From positions 155,932 to 219,931 of the forward strand of contig NZ_CAUPZS010000003.1 of assembly GCF_963515715.1 (NCBI RefSeq): a stretch of 64,000 nucleotides of DNA. The letters run 5' to 3'. A program made the position numbers and the translations under genes. The notes beneath the pieces were generated by a model. It had not been told where the DNA came from. It was given only the letters and a program-made list of their open reading frames with translations, and ran no database searches. Source of the DNA: Clostridium_AW sp963515715. Its GTDB lineage: Bacteria; Bacillota; Clostridia; Clostridiales; Clostridiaceae. Shown here in pieces: positions 7,985-16,852 of this stretch (its first letter is position 1; each line of letters opens with the position of its first letter).

Positions 7985-8293
7985 TTAACTTTGTAGTACA
8001 TAAGTATAATAAAAAATGTTTATTATTTGAAACACTACTAATATTCCTATAAACATGTTAAGTCTATTAGTATACATCTTGTTTTTTACTAATATAAATA
8101 AAAAAGGTATTGCAATTATTATACTTACTACAGTTAAAATCAATCTTACACTAGATTCCGCAGGATAGCTTTTTGCTATTATAGTTATAAATGTTATAAG
8201 GCCAAATAAAATATTCAAAATTGACTGTTTATTTTTTATATTTTCTGTCTCTTTTATATTTTGTGTATCTTTTTTATTTTGTTTATTTTTCAT
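7985..8293 (-). CDS. Small membrane protein, function unknown
   Basis: 102 residues. A Lys/Asn-rich hydrophilic N-terminus (about residues 1-24) precedes three predicted membrane helices at about 26-42, 48-67 and 76-98, with short charged loops. No family was recognised. A good AAGGAAGG ribosome binding site precedes ATG 8293, and its own terminator follows at 7924-7963, so it looks like a real single gene. Confidence 0.65.
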   Translation of the reverse strand: MKNKQNKKDTQNIKETENIKNKQSILNILFGLITFITIIAKSYPAESSVRLILTVVSIIIAIPFLFILVKNKMYTNRLNMFIGILVVFQIINIFYYTYVLQS

Positions 8294-8431
8294 ATTTTGT
8301 TTCCTTCCTTAATACTTTGTAGTAATTTAAAATTGTTAAGCAAATCTTATTATAAATTTTACCACAATATATGCAAAATACGAAGAGCTTTTTAAGATAA
8401 TAATCTATCTCTACTCCTTTTTACATTTATA

Positions 8432-8466
8432 ATAGGGATTTTTGAAAGACAAAAATCCCTATTTTT
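8432..8466. terminator. Terminator of the corrinoid-capture operon
   Basis: ATAGGGATTTTTG and CAAAAATCCCTAT with a five-base loop and T runs on both strands, six bases past the stop of the last gene of the 8.4-25 kb operon. A nearly identical hairpin in opposite orientation lies at 25800-25837. Confidence 0.85.
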
Positions 8467-8471
8467 ATTAT

Positions 8472-11400
8472 TTACTTAACTGGTTTTTCTATTACATTAG
8501 AAAGAGAGTTCATTTCTTCTAAGTCATCCCAAACAAAAGCTTTTACTGTATACTCCCCTTCTTTTGGAAGTTTAATTATTCCACTTATCTCTACACTCTT
8601 ACCGTTTTCTATACTTTGTTCCGCTCCAACGTAGTTTACAAGTTTTCCATTTTCATCAAACAGACCTACTATTAAAGCTGCATTTTTAGCTTTTTCAGTA
8701 TTATTTATTGCTTGTACAGTTATTTTTGCATCATTACCTGGTTTAAATTCTTTTACTTCTGTTAAATTTTTAATTTGAAACTCCTTATCCTCACTTGGTT
8801 TTTCACCATCTGGTTTTTGTGGATTTAATGCTTTAAACACAGATTCTCCGTTATATATACTTACTAGAGCTGCAAAAGCCATTCCATTTGCTTGATCTGT
8901 AAAATCATTATAACTAGCTTTTACTTCATCATAAATAAAATGGTCTCCTTTTTTATATGTCATTAACGCATCTAATGGTGTTTTTCCATTTTTACTCCAT
9001 GCTGGTGACAATACATCTTCTCCTGCTGATATTAAAGCTTGTATCCCCTCTGAGGTATATTCTGAACATTTCTCATCTTGGTATTTTATACTTAAACTAA
9101 ATCCCCCATCTTCAATTTGTAATTCCTTAAGTTTTTGTACACAATTATTTATTGAATTATTAACCCCTTCTATATCCCTATGATTAGATAATGCAATGGT
9201 TATTGATGATATAATTGATAAATTGGGATTTTTAATATTATCAGCTACATCTTTTAATATTTTTATAGCTCCATCTATATCATAATTTTCTTTACACATA
9301 TCTAAAGCTATTATAGAATAAGCCTGAGATATAATAGATGATTTATCATCTTCAGGTAATTTAAATTGTCCCTCATCATTTTGAGACTTGACCAAAATAT
9401 CTACATAATTTTCACCTTCATAATTTCTTGGATCTAATCCTGCTGATACTATAGCTATTATATTTTTAGCATGATTTGTAGTTTTATTATCATAATTTAA
9501 AAAATCAGGCTCTTTTTCTCTTAATTGTAACTTAGGCATTATTAAATCCTTGGAAAATCCAACTTTACTTAATGTTAGAGCTTGAATATAGTTATATGTA
9601 TTATCCTTGTTACTGTAATAGTCTTTTAATTCATTTATAACTTTTTTAACACCAGAAGCATCTAAAAGTCTAATACTTTTAAACATAGATTCTCCCTTAT
9701 ACAAATCAGCTAAAGCCATAAATGCTTGATTATTTGCAAAATCATTTCCAAAGTTACCATTAACTTTATTCTTTAAAAGAGCGTCTACCATAGTACTGTT
9801 TTCTTTTGCCCATTCATCACTTAGTGGATCTATGTTATTTGCAACAAGTGCTTGTATTACAGTGGATATAGTACATGGATTATTAACTTGCCCATAAGTA
9901 TCATATCCCCCTTCATTATTTTGTTTTTCCTTTAAATATTTTATAGAAGACTTTACTATGTTTTCCGCTTCCTTTATATCTTTATGAGTCGCTAATGCAG
10001 TAATTACCATAGCTGTAGTATCTATATCACTATATACTCCATTTATGCTCATATTACACAATGTCTTTATAGCTGCTTCTTTATTGTAGTCTGAATCAGC
10101 CATATCTAATGCAATAATTGCATATGCCTGTGTTGTTGGATACATTCCATCTTCTTCTTCAATTATAAATTTCCCCTTATCCTCTCCATTTTTCACCTGA
10201 GAGTTTGTAAGCTTTTCTACATAATTTACTCCATTATATTTTTTAGGGTCTTTACCACTAGCTATTATTCCCATAATATTAGCAGCAACACTAGCTGCAC
10301 TGTCAGCATTTTCTCTTACTTTATATTTTCCCTGTAGATTTTTTATATCCTCTGAAATATTATTACTAGAATGATTCAATGCTAATGTTTCCCTAAATTC
10401 ATAATTTTCTTTACCACTATAATAAGTTTTCAAATCTTTTAAAGTATTTTTTATATCTTCTGTCTTATCTTTGTCTGCATCATAAGAAACTTTAAATTTA
10501 TTAAATACAGTTTCTTTATCCCTTAGTGCTATAAATACTCTTAACACAAAGGATGTATACATATCTTGTTCATAGGCACCAAACATACTTGAATATATAT
10601 ATCCCTTACCCATTTTAAAAGATAATAATGCATCTAATAGTGTTTTATCATCTTTAGTCCATTCCTTTGATAACGGGTCTTCTCCAGCGGTAATTAATGC
10701 TTCTATAACAAATGCAGTATCTTGACTATCACCTTCTGGACATATATCTTTACCAATAGTAAAAGCTCCATTTTCTAGCTGCTCATCTTTTAAGTATGTT
10801 ATAGCTGAATTTATTATATCAGCTATGCCCTCTTCATTTTTATGATTTGAAAGTGCTGTGATTACCAAGGCTGTATCTACAATATCGTTAAATTTCCCAC
10901 TTTTGCACTCACTTTTTACTTTTTCTAAAACTATTTTAATATCCTCTTTATCACCAGAAGCCATATCTAAAGCTATTAAGCTATATAAATATGCCTTAGT
11001 TTGTATATATTTTTCCTTAGGATTTTTTATGTAATCCACAAGAATGTCTACATAATTTTTGCCATTATAGTTTCTTGGATTTTTTCCCATTCCAATTATC
11101 GAAATAACATCTCCAGCGGCAAATAATATAGATTCTTTATTATTTAATTTTGCTTTACTTTGGAGCACACTATCTTCTATGCCTAAAGCTTTTAGACCAA
11201 CTATAGTATTAAAATCATAATTTGAAGTGTTATTATAGTACTCTTTAATATCCTCTAGCTCTTCCTTTATTATTTTATTTAAATCTGATTTTTCTTCCAA
11301 TTTGAATTTGAAATTTTGGTACATAGATTGTCCTTTATAAATATCTGCAATAGCTGCAAAAGCTAAATTTGTTGCTGTAGGGTCTGAAAATCCTCCTCCC

Positions 11401-12830
11401 ATACCTTCAATAAATTCAAATCCATTGTCAGATACTTTACAAGCTAATAGTGCATCTAATAAGTTTCTTCCACCTTTAGTCCATTTATCTTCTAGTGGGT
11501 TCTCTCCTACTGTAATCAAAGCTTGTATAACAGGTGCTGTAGAGTAAGGACTATTTCCCATTCCATAATAATCAAAGCCTCCACCTTCTAATTGCTGATC
11601 TTTTAAATCATTAAGACAAGCTTCTATTAATTCATTAACTCCATTTACATCTTTATGTTTTGACAGTGCTATTAAAGCCTTTATAGTACTATCTATATCT
11701 TCATACTTTCCATCCTTAGCTAAACCAATTAGTGATGCTGAAGCTTTGTCTACATCATATTTAGCCGAAGCCATATCCAATGCAATAATAGCTTCTGACT
11801 GTGCAGTAACTGATTCTTCGTCACTATCTCCTAGAATAAATTTTCCGCTTTCACTTTGAGCTTTTATAAGCTTTTCTACATAATTTACTCCTTCATAGCT
11901 ATAAGGATTTTTGCCAATTGCTATTATTCCCATTATGTTATCTGCTATAGCAGCTACATTATTTGATTCTTCTAATTTAAAATTCTTCTTTTCTCCAGAA
12001 TTTATATGATTAAATGAAAGTATATTTAAATAATTATCTTGTTGATTATTCTCATAATATTTTCTTATATCTTTTATTATATTTTCAAGTTTAGTTTCAG
12101 ATTCTGAGGTCTCACCTACTATAGAAAAACATTGTCTTACTATAGCTGGATATTCTTCACCCTTTAAATCCTTATCATTTTTATAAATATAAACTTTATG
12201 TTCTCCTTCAGTTACTTTGAAAGATACTTCCCCATTCTCATCTGTCTTGTATTCCCCTACACCTTCGACTTTTACATTGACTTCTTTTGCAGGTCTTGGA
12301 TCAATTCCCATCATAACATTTTCTTCAGTGATTTTTAATTTGTATGAATTTCCTGTGTTTTCCATATGGATTTTAGGTATACATGAAATTCCTCCAACCC
12401 ATTTTGCCATATGCCAAACCATTTCTTTGTAATAATTGCCTTTAATATCTTTAATTAGTTGCTCACTTATTACATTACCTTGTAATATATCGCCATTGTT
12501 ATCAACAAGATAATACATCCATCCTATATTTCCTGTTCTCTCTTCTCCCAAAATTTTAGTTACATTATTAGAATCTAGTCCTTCTATATTGTTTTCCCCT
12601 ACCGCATTTGAAAGTAAATCTTTTACATACACCTCATCTTTTATACTTACTTCTTTATCAAATAAATTATCTCTTATTCCTTCTACTCTTATACTTATAT
12701 TGGAGTTAGTTTCATTTTCCCCATTTCCCTCTGCAGATGCTTTTAATCCTAATATTGAAAAATCCAATATTGAAAAGCACATTAAAAAAGTCATTATAAA
12801 GGATATTATTTTTTTGTTTTTTTTCTTCAT
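8472..12830 (-). CDS. Secreted four-barrel squalene-cyclase-repeat protein, transcobalamin-like
   Basis: 1452 residues. Signal peptide (about 1-32, hydrophobic IISFIMTFLMCFSIL), a DUF4430-like beta domain (about 42-165, with NIGWMYYLVD), an Ig/PEGA-like module (about 180-235), then four alpha/alpha repeat blocks (about 250-515, 520-790, 797-1060, 1067-1340). The C-terminal beta domain of about 100 residues is shared with the preceding gene. Each block repeats the same signs: GKNP..Y.G.NYV, AIIALDMA, a GGF/GGY turn and GENPL..KWTK. They have the look of squalene/terpene-cyclase-type alpha6/alpha6 barrels, the fold of the intrinsic factor and transcobalamin alpha domain. No LPXTG or catalytic DXDD motif. 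Last gene of the cobalamin-riboswitch operon; a binding, non-enzymatic role for corrinoids is inference. Confidence 0.7.
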   Translation of the reverse strand: MKKKNKKIISFIMTFLMCFSILDFSILGLKASAEGNGENETNSNISIRVEGIRDNLFDKEVSIKDEVYVKDLLSNAVGENNIEGLDSNNVTKILGEERTGNIGWMYYLVDNNGDILQGNVISEQLIKDIKGNYYKEMVWHMAKWVGGISCIPKIHMENTGNSYKLKITEENVMMGIDPRPAKEVNVKVEGVGEYKTDENGEVSFKVTEGEHKVYIYKNDKDLKGEEYPAIVRQCFSIVGETSESETKLENIIKDIRKYYENNQQDNYLNILSFNHINSGEKKNFKLEESNNVAAIADNIMGIIAIGKNPYSYEGVNYVEKLIKAQSESGKFILGDSDEESVTAQSEAIIALDMASAKYDVDKASASLIGLAKDGKYEDIDSTIKALIALSKHKDVNGVNELIEACLNDLKDQQLEGGGFDYYGMGNSPYSTAPVIQALITVGENPLEDKWTKGGRNLLDALLACKVSDNGFEFIEGMGGGFSDPTATNLAFAAIADIYKGQSMYQNFKFKLEEKSDLNKIIKEELEDIKEYYNNTSNYDFNTIVGLKALGIEDSVLQSKAKLNNKESILFAAGDVISIIGMGKNPRNYNGKNYVDILVDYIKNPKEKYIQTKAYLYSLIALDMASGDKEDIKIVLEKVKSECKSGKFNDIVDTALVITALSNHKNEEGIADIINSAITYLKDEQLENGAFTIGKDICPEGDSQDTAFVIEALITAGEDPLSKEWTKDDKTLLDALLSFKMGKGYIYSSMFGAYEQDMYTSFVLRVFIALRDKETVFNKFKVSYDADKDKTEDIKNTLKDLKTYYSGKENYEFRETLALNHSSNNISEDIKNLQGKYKVRENADSAASVAANIMGIIASGKDPKKYNGVNYVEKLTNSQVKNGEDKGKFIIEEEDGMYPTTQAYAIIALDMADSDYNKEAAIKTLCNMSINGVYSDIDTTAMVITALATHKDIKEAENIVKSSIKYLKEKQNNEGGYDTYGQVNNPCTISTVIQALVANNIDPLSDEWAKENSTMVDALLKNKVNGNFGNDFANNQAFMALADLYKGESMFKSIRLLDASGVKKVINELKDYYSNKDNTYNYIQALTLSKVGFSKDLIMPKLQLREKEPDFLNYDNKTTNHAKNIIAIVSAGLDPRNYEGENYVDILVKSQNDEGQFKLPEDDKSSIISQAYSIIALDMCKENYDIDGAIKILKDVADNIKNPNLSIISSITIALSNHRDIEGVNNSINNCVQKLKELQIEDGGFSLSIKYQDEKCSEYTSEGIQALISAGEDVLSPAWSKNGKTPLDALMTYKKGDHFIYDEVKASYNDFTDQANGMAFAALVSIYNGESVFKALNPQKPDGEKPSEDKEFQIKNLTEVKEFKPGNDAKITVQAINNTEKAKNAALIVGLFDENGKLVNYVGAEQSIENGKSVEISGIIKLPKEGEYTVKAFVWDDLEEMNSLSNVIEKPVK

Positions 12831-12925
12831 AAAGTTTTTCTCCTATATTAATATTTCATCTAAATTTAGGGACAGTTATAGTTGTTTCTCCCCTATGTAG
12901 TGTAGCTACCACCTCATATAATTAA

Positions 12926-12980
12926 TTATTGGCTTCAGATAAAATTCACCTCTTCATCTGAAGCCAATAATCACTTGATT
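12926..12980. repeat. Palindromic repeat sharing its end with the 5442-5616 element
   Basis: A perfect 15-base inverted repeat (12926-12940 and 12956-12970) sits between two operon genes. Its right end, 12956-12980, matches 5591-5615 at 23 of 25 bases, including CTGAAGC and AATCACTTGATT. It carries no T tract on the minus strand, so it is not an ordinary terminator. Its right end overlaps the stop codon of the 1280-residue gene. Confidence 0.55.
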
Positions 12981-15900
12981 ACTTCACTGGTATTTCTATT
13001 ATATTTGAAAGTGGTGTCATATCTTCTAATCCATTCCATACAAAAGCTTTTACTGTATATCCACTTTCCTTTGGTAGTTTTAAATTAACTTTTAACTTAA
13101 CAGTTTTCCCTCCATTTATACTCTGTTCTGCTGCTGCATAGTTTACAAGCTTTCCATCTTTATCAAATAAACCTACTATTAAAGCTGTATTTTTAGCTTC
13201 TTTAGTATTATTTATAGCTTGTACAGTTACTTTTGCATCAGTACCTAATTTAAATTCTTTTACTTCTGTTAAATTTTCAATTTCTATTTCTTCTACTTTT
13301 ACATCATCTTTAAATTCTTTAATATTATATATAGAACCTATTTTTCCAGATTTAAAGTTTTTGTATGCTGCTAAAGCTTGTAACCCTTGTTCTGTTGATC
13401 TTAGATTTGCAGTGTCTAATTTATCTTTTGTATGAGCAAATCCTCCGTCCTTAGTTTTATATGCTAATAAGCAATCCATTAGATTTTTTTCACCCTTAGT
13501 AAATTCTTTGCCAGTTGGATCAATTCCTAATGAAGTAAGAGCTACTATTGCTTGAGAAATACTTTCGCTTGAACCATTTTTATTCCATTCTGAAGTATAT
13601 TCTCCTTTATCATTTCTTATATCATTTAAAACTTTTACTGCATCATCTATTGCTTTTTTCGCATTTTTATCATTTTTATAGTTTGAAAGAGCTATTAAAC
13701 ACATGGCTGTGGTATCTGCATCTACAGATCCGAATCCCCAGCCTCCATTTGACTGCATATCAACTATTTCATTTGCTATATCTTCTTTTGTAAATTTACA
13801 ATTCTTAGGTAAAGTAAATTTACCTGAATCTAATGCAATAAGGCCATATGCTAATGCATATATGTTATTTTCATTTAATAAATCTCTGCTACATAAATCT
13901 TCAATTAAATTGTAATTTCCTATGTTTCTTGGATCTCCACCTGCTGCCACTATTCCTATAATTGTTCTTTCACAATCTGTAGTTTCCTTAAATTTGCCTT
14001 CTTTAAATAAGCTTTCATCTCTATTTTTTATCTTTTCTTCTATAGACTTTAAGTAAGTATCTGGTATATCTACTCCTGCTACTTTTAAAGCAATTGCGTT
14101 CCAATCACTAATATTCTCTTTTGATAAAATATTTGATGATGATTTTATTGCTTTTTCTACTTCTTTTGTATAATCTTCTGGCTTTTCTTCTGGATCTTCT
14201 CCTGTTAACTCTTCCCAAGTTGGTGCTTTACCTTCCATGGAGCTCATGGAGTAATACCATATAATTTTGTCACCAGCCTTAACTGAAACTTTGCCTGCCA
14301 TTACCTCTGGTACAACTCCATTTACAGTATACATCCACCCATTTAATCCTGCATTTTCGATTCCATATATAGAAGTAACCATGTCTCCTGTCATTTGATA
14401 AAGTTCGGTGGAAGCTTGTAACACACCAAGAGCTGTAAATCCTTTATCATGCTTTTTATCACTTATTGTAACTTCTTGTGGTTTGAAATAACATTCATAC
14501 TTGCTACCTTCTGGTATAGCAATAGCTACATTAACCTTAAAAGTTTTTTCTTCCTGCTCATTATCTCCATCATCTATGCCTTTAACCTTTATTCCATCTA
14601 CTACATATTTATCATATCCAGCATCCCTTAAGTCTATCAATGCATATAATGCTTTCCATGTAGCTTCTACCCAGCCTCTATTGTTCACACTTTCACCTTT
14701 TTTACCGTCAAAAGAATTGTTATCTTTCCATAGTGTGAATAAGGCATCTACTGGATTTTTACCTGAAGGTTTTGTCCACTCTTTTGATGTAGGATTTTCT
14801 CCCACTGCAATTATTCCACGAAGGACTTCTGAATGATATCCTGTTATAAAAGCTGTATCATATAGCCCACCATCATCTTTTTGTATCCCTTGTAAATATG
14901 TTAAAGCCTTTGATATAGCTTCTTCTACACCTTTTACATCTTTGTGCTTGCTTAAGGCCATTAATGCATATCCTGTATTTATGGGAACAGAGGAATTTCC
15001 TCTCTCTTTAAATCCTCCATCTTCGCATTGTGCTTCTATGATTTTACTAATAGCATGTTCTATATTATAATCAACCTTTTTATCTTTGAATTTTTCATTA
15101 TATTTATCTAATGCTATAACAGCAGTTATTTCTCTTTGTGCAAAATAACTATTAGTACTATTTATTTCTTCTACTATTTCATCTATTAATCTTCTTCCAT
15201 TATAATCATTAGCATCCTTATTTAAATCAATAAGGATTAAGCTTTGATTTGCCTTACTTCCTACATAGGCTAAGTCTTTGTCGAAACTCTCATATTTTTC
15301 ATTTAAATACCACTGTTTTTTACCTAAATCTGCCCCTGCATTGTACATAGCAGAGTATTCAAAACCTTGTAATTGTCCTTGGTTAGTTATAAAATGATCT
15401 TCATTATAGTAATTTACTATCCCGTTTATTATTGAAGCTATACTGCTGCCATCCTTTTCTGGCTCCTCAGTGTCTGAATCATTAACAATATTAATTATTT
15501 CTTTATAAGAAGGTCCATTTCCACTCATGGCATCTTTGCTGTAATACCAAACAATTTTATCTCCATCTTTAACTTCTGTTTCATTTGCATAAGTTTCTGG
15601 TACTTCTCCATTTAATGAATACATCCATCCATTCATGCCTTCATTTTTTATTCCAAAGATAGATGTAACCATACTACCCTTAGCTTCATACTCATTAGTT
15701 GCTGATTGTAATGCTCCTAAAACTGTAAGTCCTGATTGTTTCTTATTACTTATAGTAACTTCACTAGGTTTAAATTTTACATCATACTTTTTATCTCCAT
15801 TTGGATAAACTATAGTTATATTTGCTTTACAAGTTTTTTCAGGTTCTTCTTTGTTAATATTATCAAATTTTACACCCTTTATTTGATAATCCTCATATCC

Positions 15901-16821
15901 TGCTTCTTTGAGGGCAACTAATGCAGAAAGTACTTTTGGTATTGGAGTATAGTCACTTCCTCCAGTAGAGCTTACAAATTTCTTACCATCCCATGAATTA
16001 AATAATGTTTCTATTATTCCTTTGTCATCTTTAATCCATTTGTCTGATATTAAATCTTCTCCTATTTGTGCAAACCACATTACAGCTTCAGCATTAGGAC
16101 CAGTAAAGAATTTTGAATTTACCAAAGCTCCATTCTGTGTATACTTTACATATAAATAGTCCAAAGCTTTAGTTATGCACTCATTAGCTCCCTCAATATC
16201 TTTGTGCTTATTTAAAACAATTAATGCCGCTGCAGTATGCTGTGGTGCACCATTTATTGAACCATCTTCTTTTTGAACTCCTATTACGTTTTTAATTGCA
16301 TTTTCTATATTATAATCTACTTTTTTATCACTAAACTTTTCATTATACCTATCTAAAAGTACTAAAGATCTAATTTCATTTATACCAATATTTTTAGGTG
16401 AACTTACCTTGCTTATCTCCTGTGCTATATCGCTAATTAAATTTATTTCTTTATAAGTTGTTGGATCTTCATTAAAATCCATAAGTGCTAATGCTTGAGT
16501 TACTTTAGAACCAAAAGCTGCTAATCCATAGCTAGATGTATCTTTATTTACTCCCCAACCTCTTTTTTCTATGTCTGCCCCCGCTTTAAACATAGCAGCA
16601 TAGGCTTCTCCTTCAAGTGAACCGCCTTTATTATCATAGTAATCTTTGTTCATGCATGCGATTACCGCTTCGATAGCATCCTTTACTGTTGCAGTTGTCT
16701 GTACATTATTTATCTCCTCAGCATAAACTTTATTAGGCATAAACAAATTAAAATTAAATGTGGACAAAATCATAGCAAATGCCATGATAAAAGATATTAT
16801 TCTTTTCCTTTTGTTATTCAT
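12979..16821 (-). CDS. Secreted barrel-DUF4430-barrel-DUF4430-barrel protein, transcobalamin-like
   Basis: 1280 residues. A signal peptide (about 1-34) precedes alpha/alpha barrel 1 (about 40-320) and DUF4430 domain 1 (about 330-440, with NGWMYSLNG, GDKIVWYYS). Barrel 2 follows (about 450-735), then DUF4430 domain 2 (about 765-872, NGWMYTVNG, GDKIIWYYS), barrel 3 (about 885-1165) and a C-terminal beta domain (about 1185-1280, starting NLTEVKEF). DUF4430 is the domain that forms the C-terminal beta half of animal transcobalamin and intrinsic factor, whose other half is an alpha6/alpha6 barrel. Two such units in tandem therefore look like duplicated vitamin-B12 carriers. ATG 16821 follows GAGGAGG. 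Expression is expected to be shut off by cobalamin through the operon riboswitch. Ligand is inferred, not shown. Confidence 0.75.
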   Translation of the reverse strand: MNNKRKRIISFIMAFAMILSTFNFNLFMPNKVYAEEINNVQTTATVKDAIEAVIACMNKDYYDNKGGSLEGEAYAAMFKAGADIEKRGWGVNKDTSSYGLAAFGSKVTQALALMDFNEDPTTYKEINLISDIAQEISKVSSPKNIGINEIRSLVLLDRYNEKFSDKKVDYNIENAIKNVIGVQKEDGSINGAPQHTAAALIVLNKHKDIEGANECITKALDYLYVKYTQNGALVNSKFFTGPNAEAVMWFAQIGEDLISDKWIKDDKGIIETLFNSWDGKKFVSSTGGSDYTPIPKVLSALVALKEAGYEDYQIKGVKFDNINKEEPEKTCKANITIVYPNGDKKYDVKFKPSEVTISNKKQSGLTVLGALQSATNEYEAKGSMVTSIFGIKNEGMNGWMYSLNGEVPETYANETEVKDGDKIVWYYSKDAMSGNGPSYKEIINIVNDSDTEEPEKDGSSIASIINGIVNYYNEDHFITNQGQLQGFEYSAMYNAGADLGKKQWYLNEKYESFDKDLAYVGSKANQSLILIDLNKDANDYNGRRLIDEIVEEINSTNSYFAQREITAVIALDKYNEKFKDKKVDYNIEHAISKIIEAQCEDGGFKERGNSSVPINTGYALMALSKHKDVKGVEEAISKALTYLQGIQKDDGGLYDTAFITGYHSEVLRGIIAVGENPTSKEWTKPSGKNPVDALFTLWKDNNSFDGKKGESVNNRGWVEATWKALYALIDLRDAGYDKYVVDGIKVKGIDDGDNEQEEKTFKVNVAIAIPEGSKYECYFKPQEVTISDKKHDKGFTALGVLQASTELYQMTGDMVTSIYGIENAGLNGWMYTVNGVVPEVMAGKVSVKAGDKIIWYYSMSSMEGKAPTWEELTGEDPEEKPEDYTKEVEKAIKSSSNILSKENISDWNAIALKVAGVDIPDTYLKSIEEKIKNRDESLFKEGKFKETTDCERTIIGIVAAGGDPRNIGNYNLIEDLCSRDLLNENNIYALAYGLIALDSGKFTLPKNCKFTKEDIANEIVDMQSNGGWGFGSVDADTTAMCLIALSNYKNDKNAKKAIDDAVKVLNDIRNDKGEYTSEWNKNGSSESISQAIVALTSLGIDPTGKEFTKGEKNLMDCLLAYKTKDGGFAHTKDKLDTANLRSTEQGLQALAAYKNFKSGKIGSIYNIKEFKDDVKVEEIEIENLTEVKEFKLGTDAKVTVQAINNTKEAKNTALIVGLFDKDGKLVNYAAAEQSINGGKTVKLKVNLKLPKESGYTVKAFVWNGLEDMTPLSNIIEIPVK

Positions 16822-16852
16822 AAAAATTTCCTCCTCATAAATTTGTTAGTTT

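Noticed and set aside
8472..12830. DNA-level tandem repeats in the four-barrel gene
   Set aside because: The blocks are alike as proteins but have diverged at the base level; no exact long repeats were seen.
12589..12900. Plus-strand frame of about 100 codons over the signal-peptide end of the 1452-residue gene
   Set aside because: Lies antisense to a well-supported gene, has no ribosome binding site, and its composition mirrors the opposite strand.
13548..13915. Two plus-strand frames inside the 1280-residue gene
   Set aside because: Shadow frames opposite conserved barrel sequence; no start signals.
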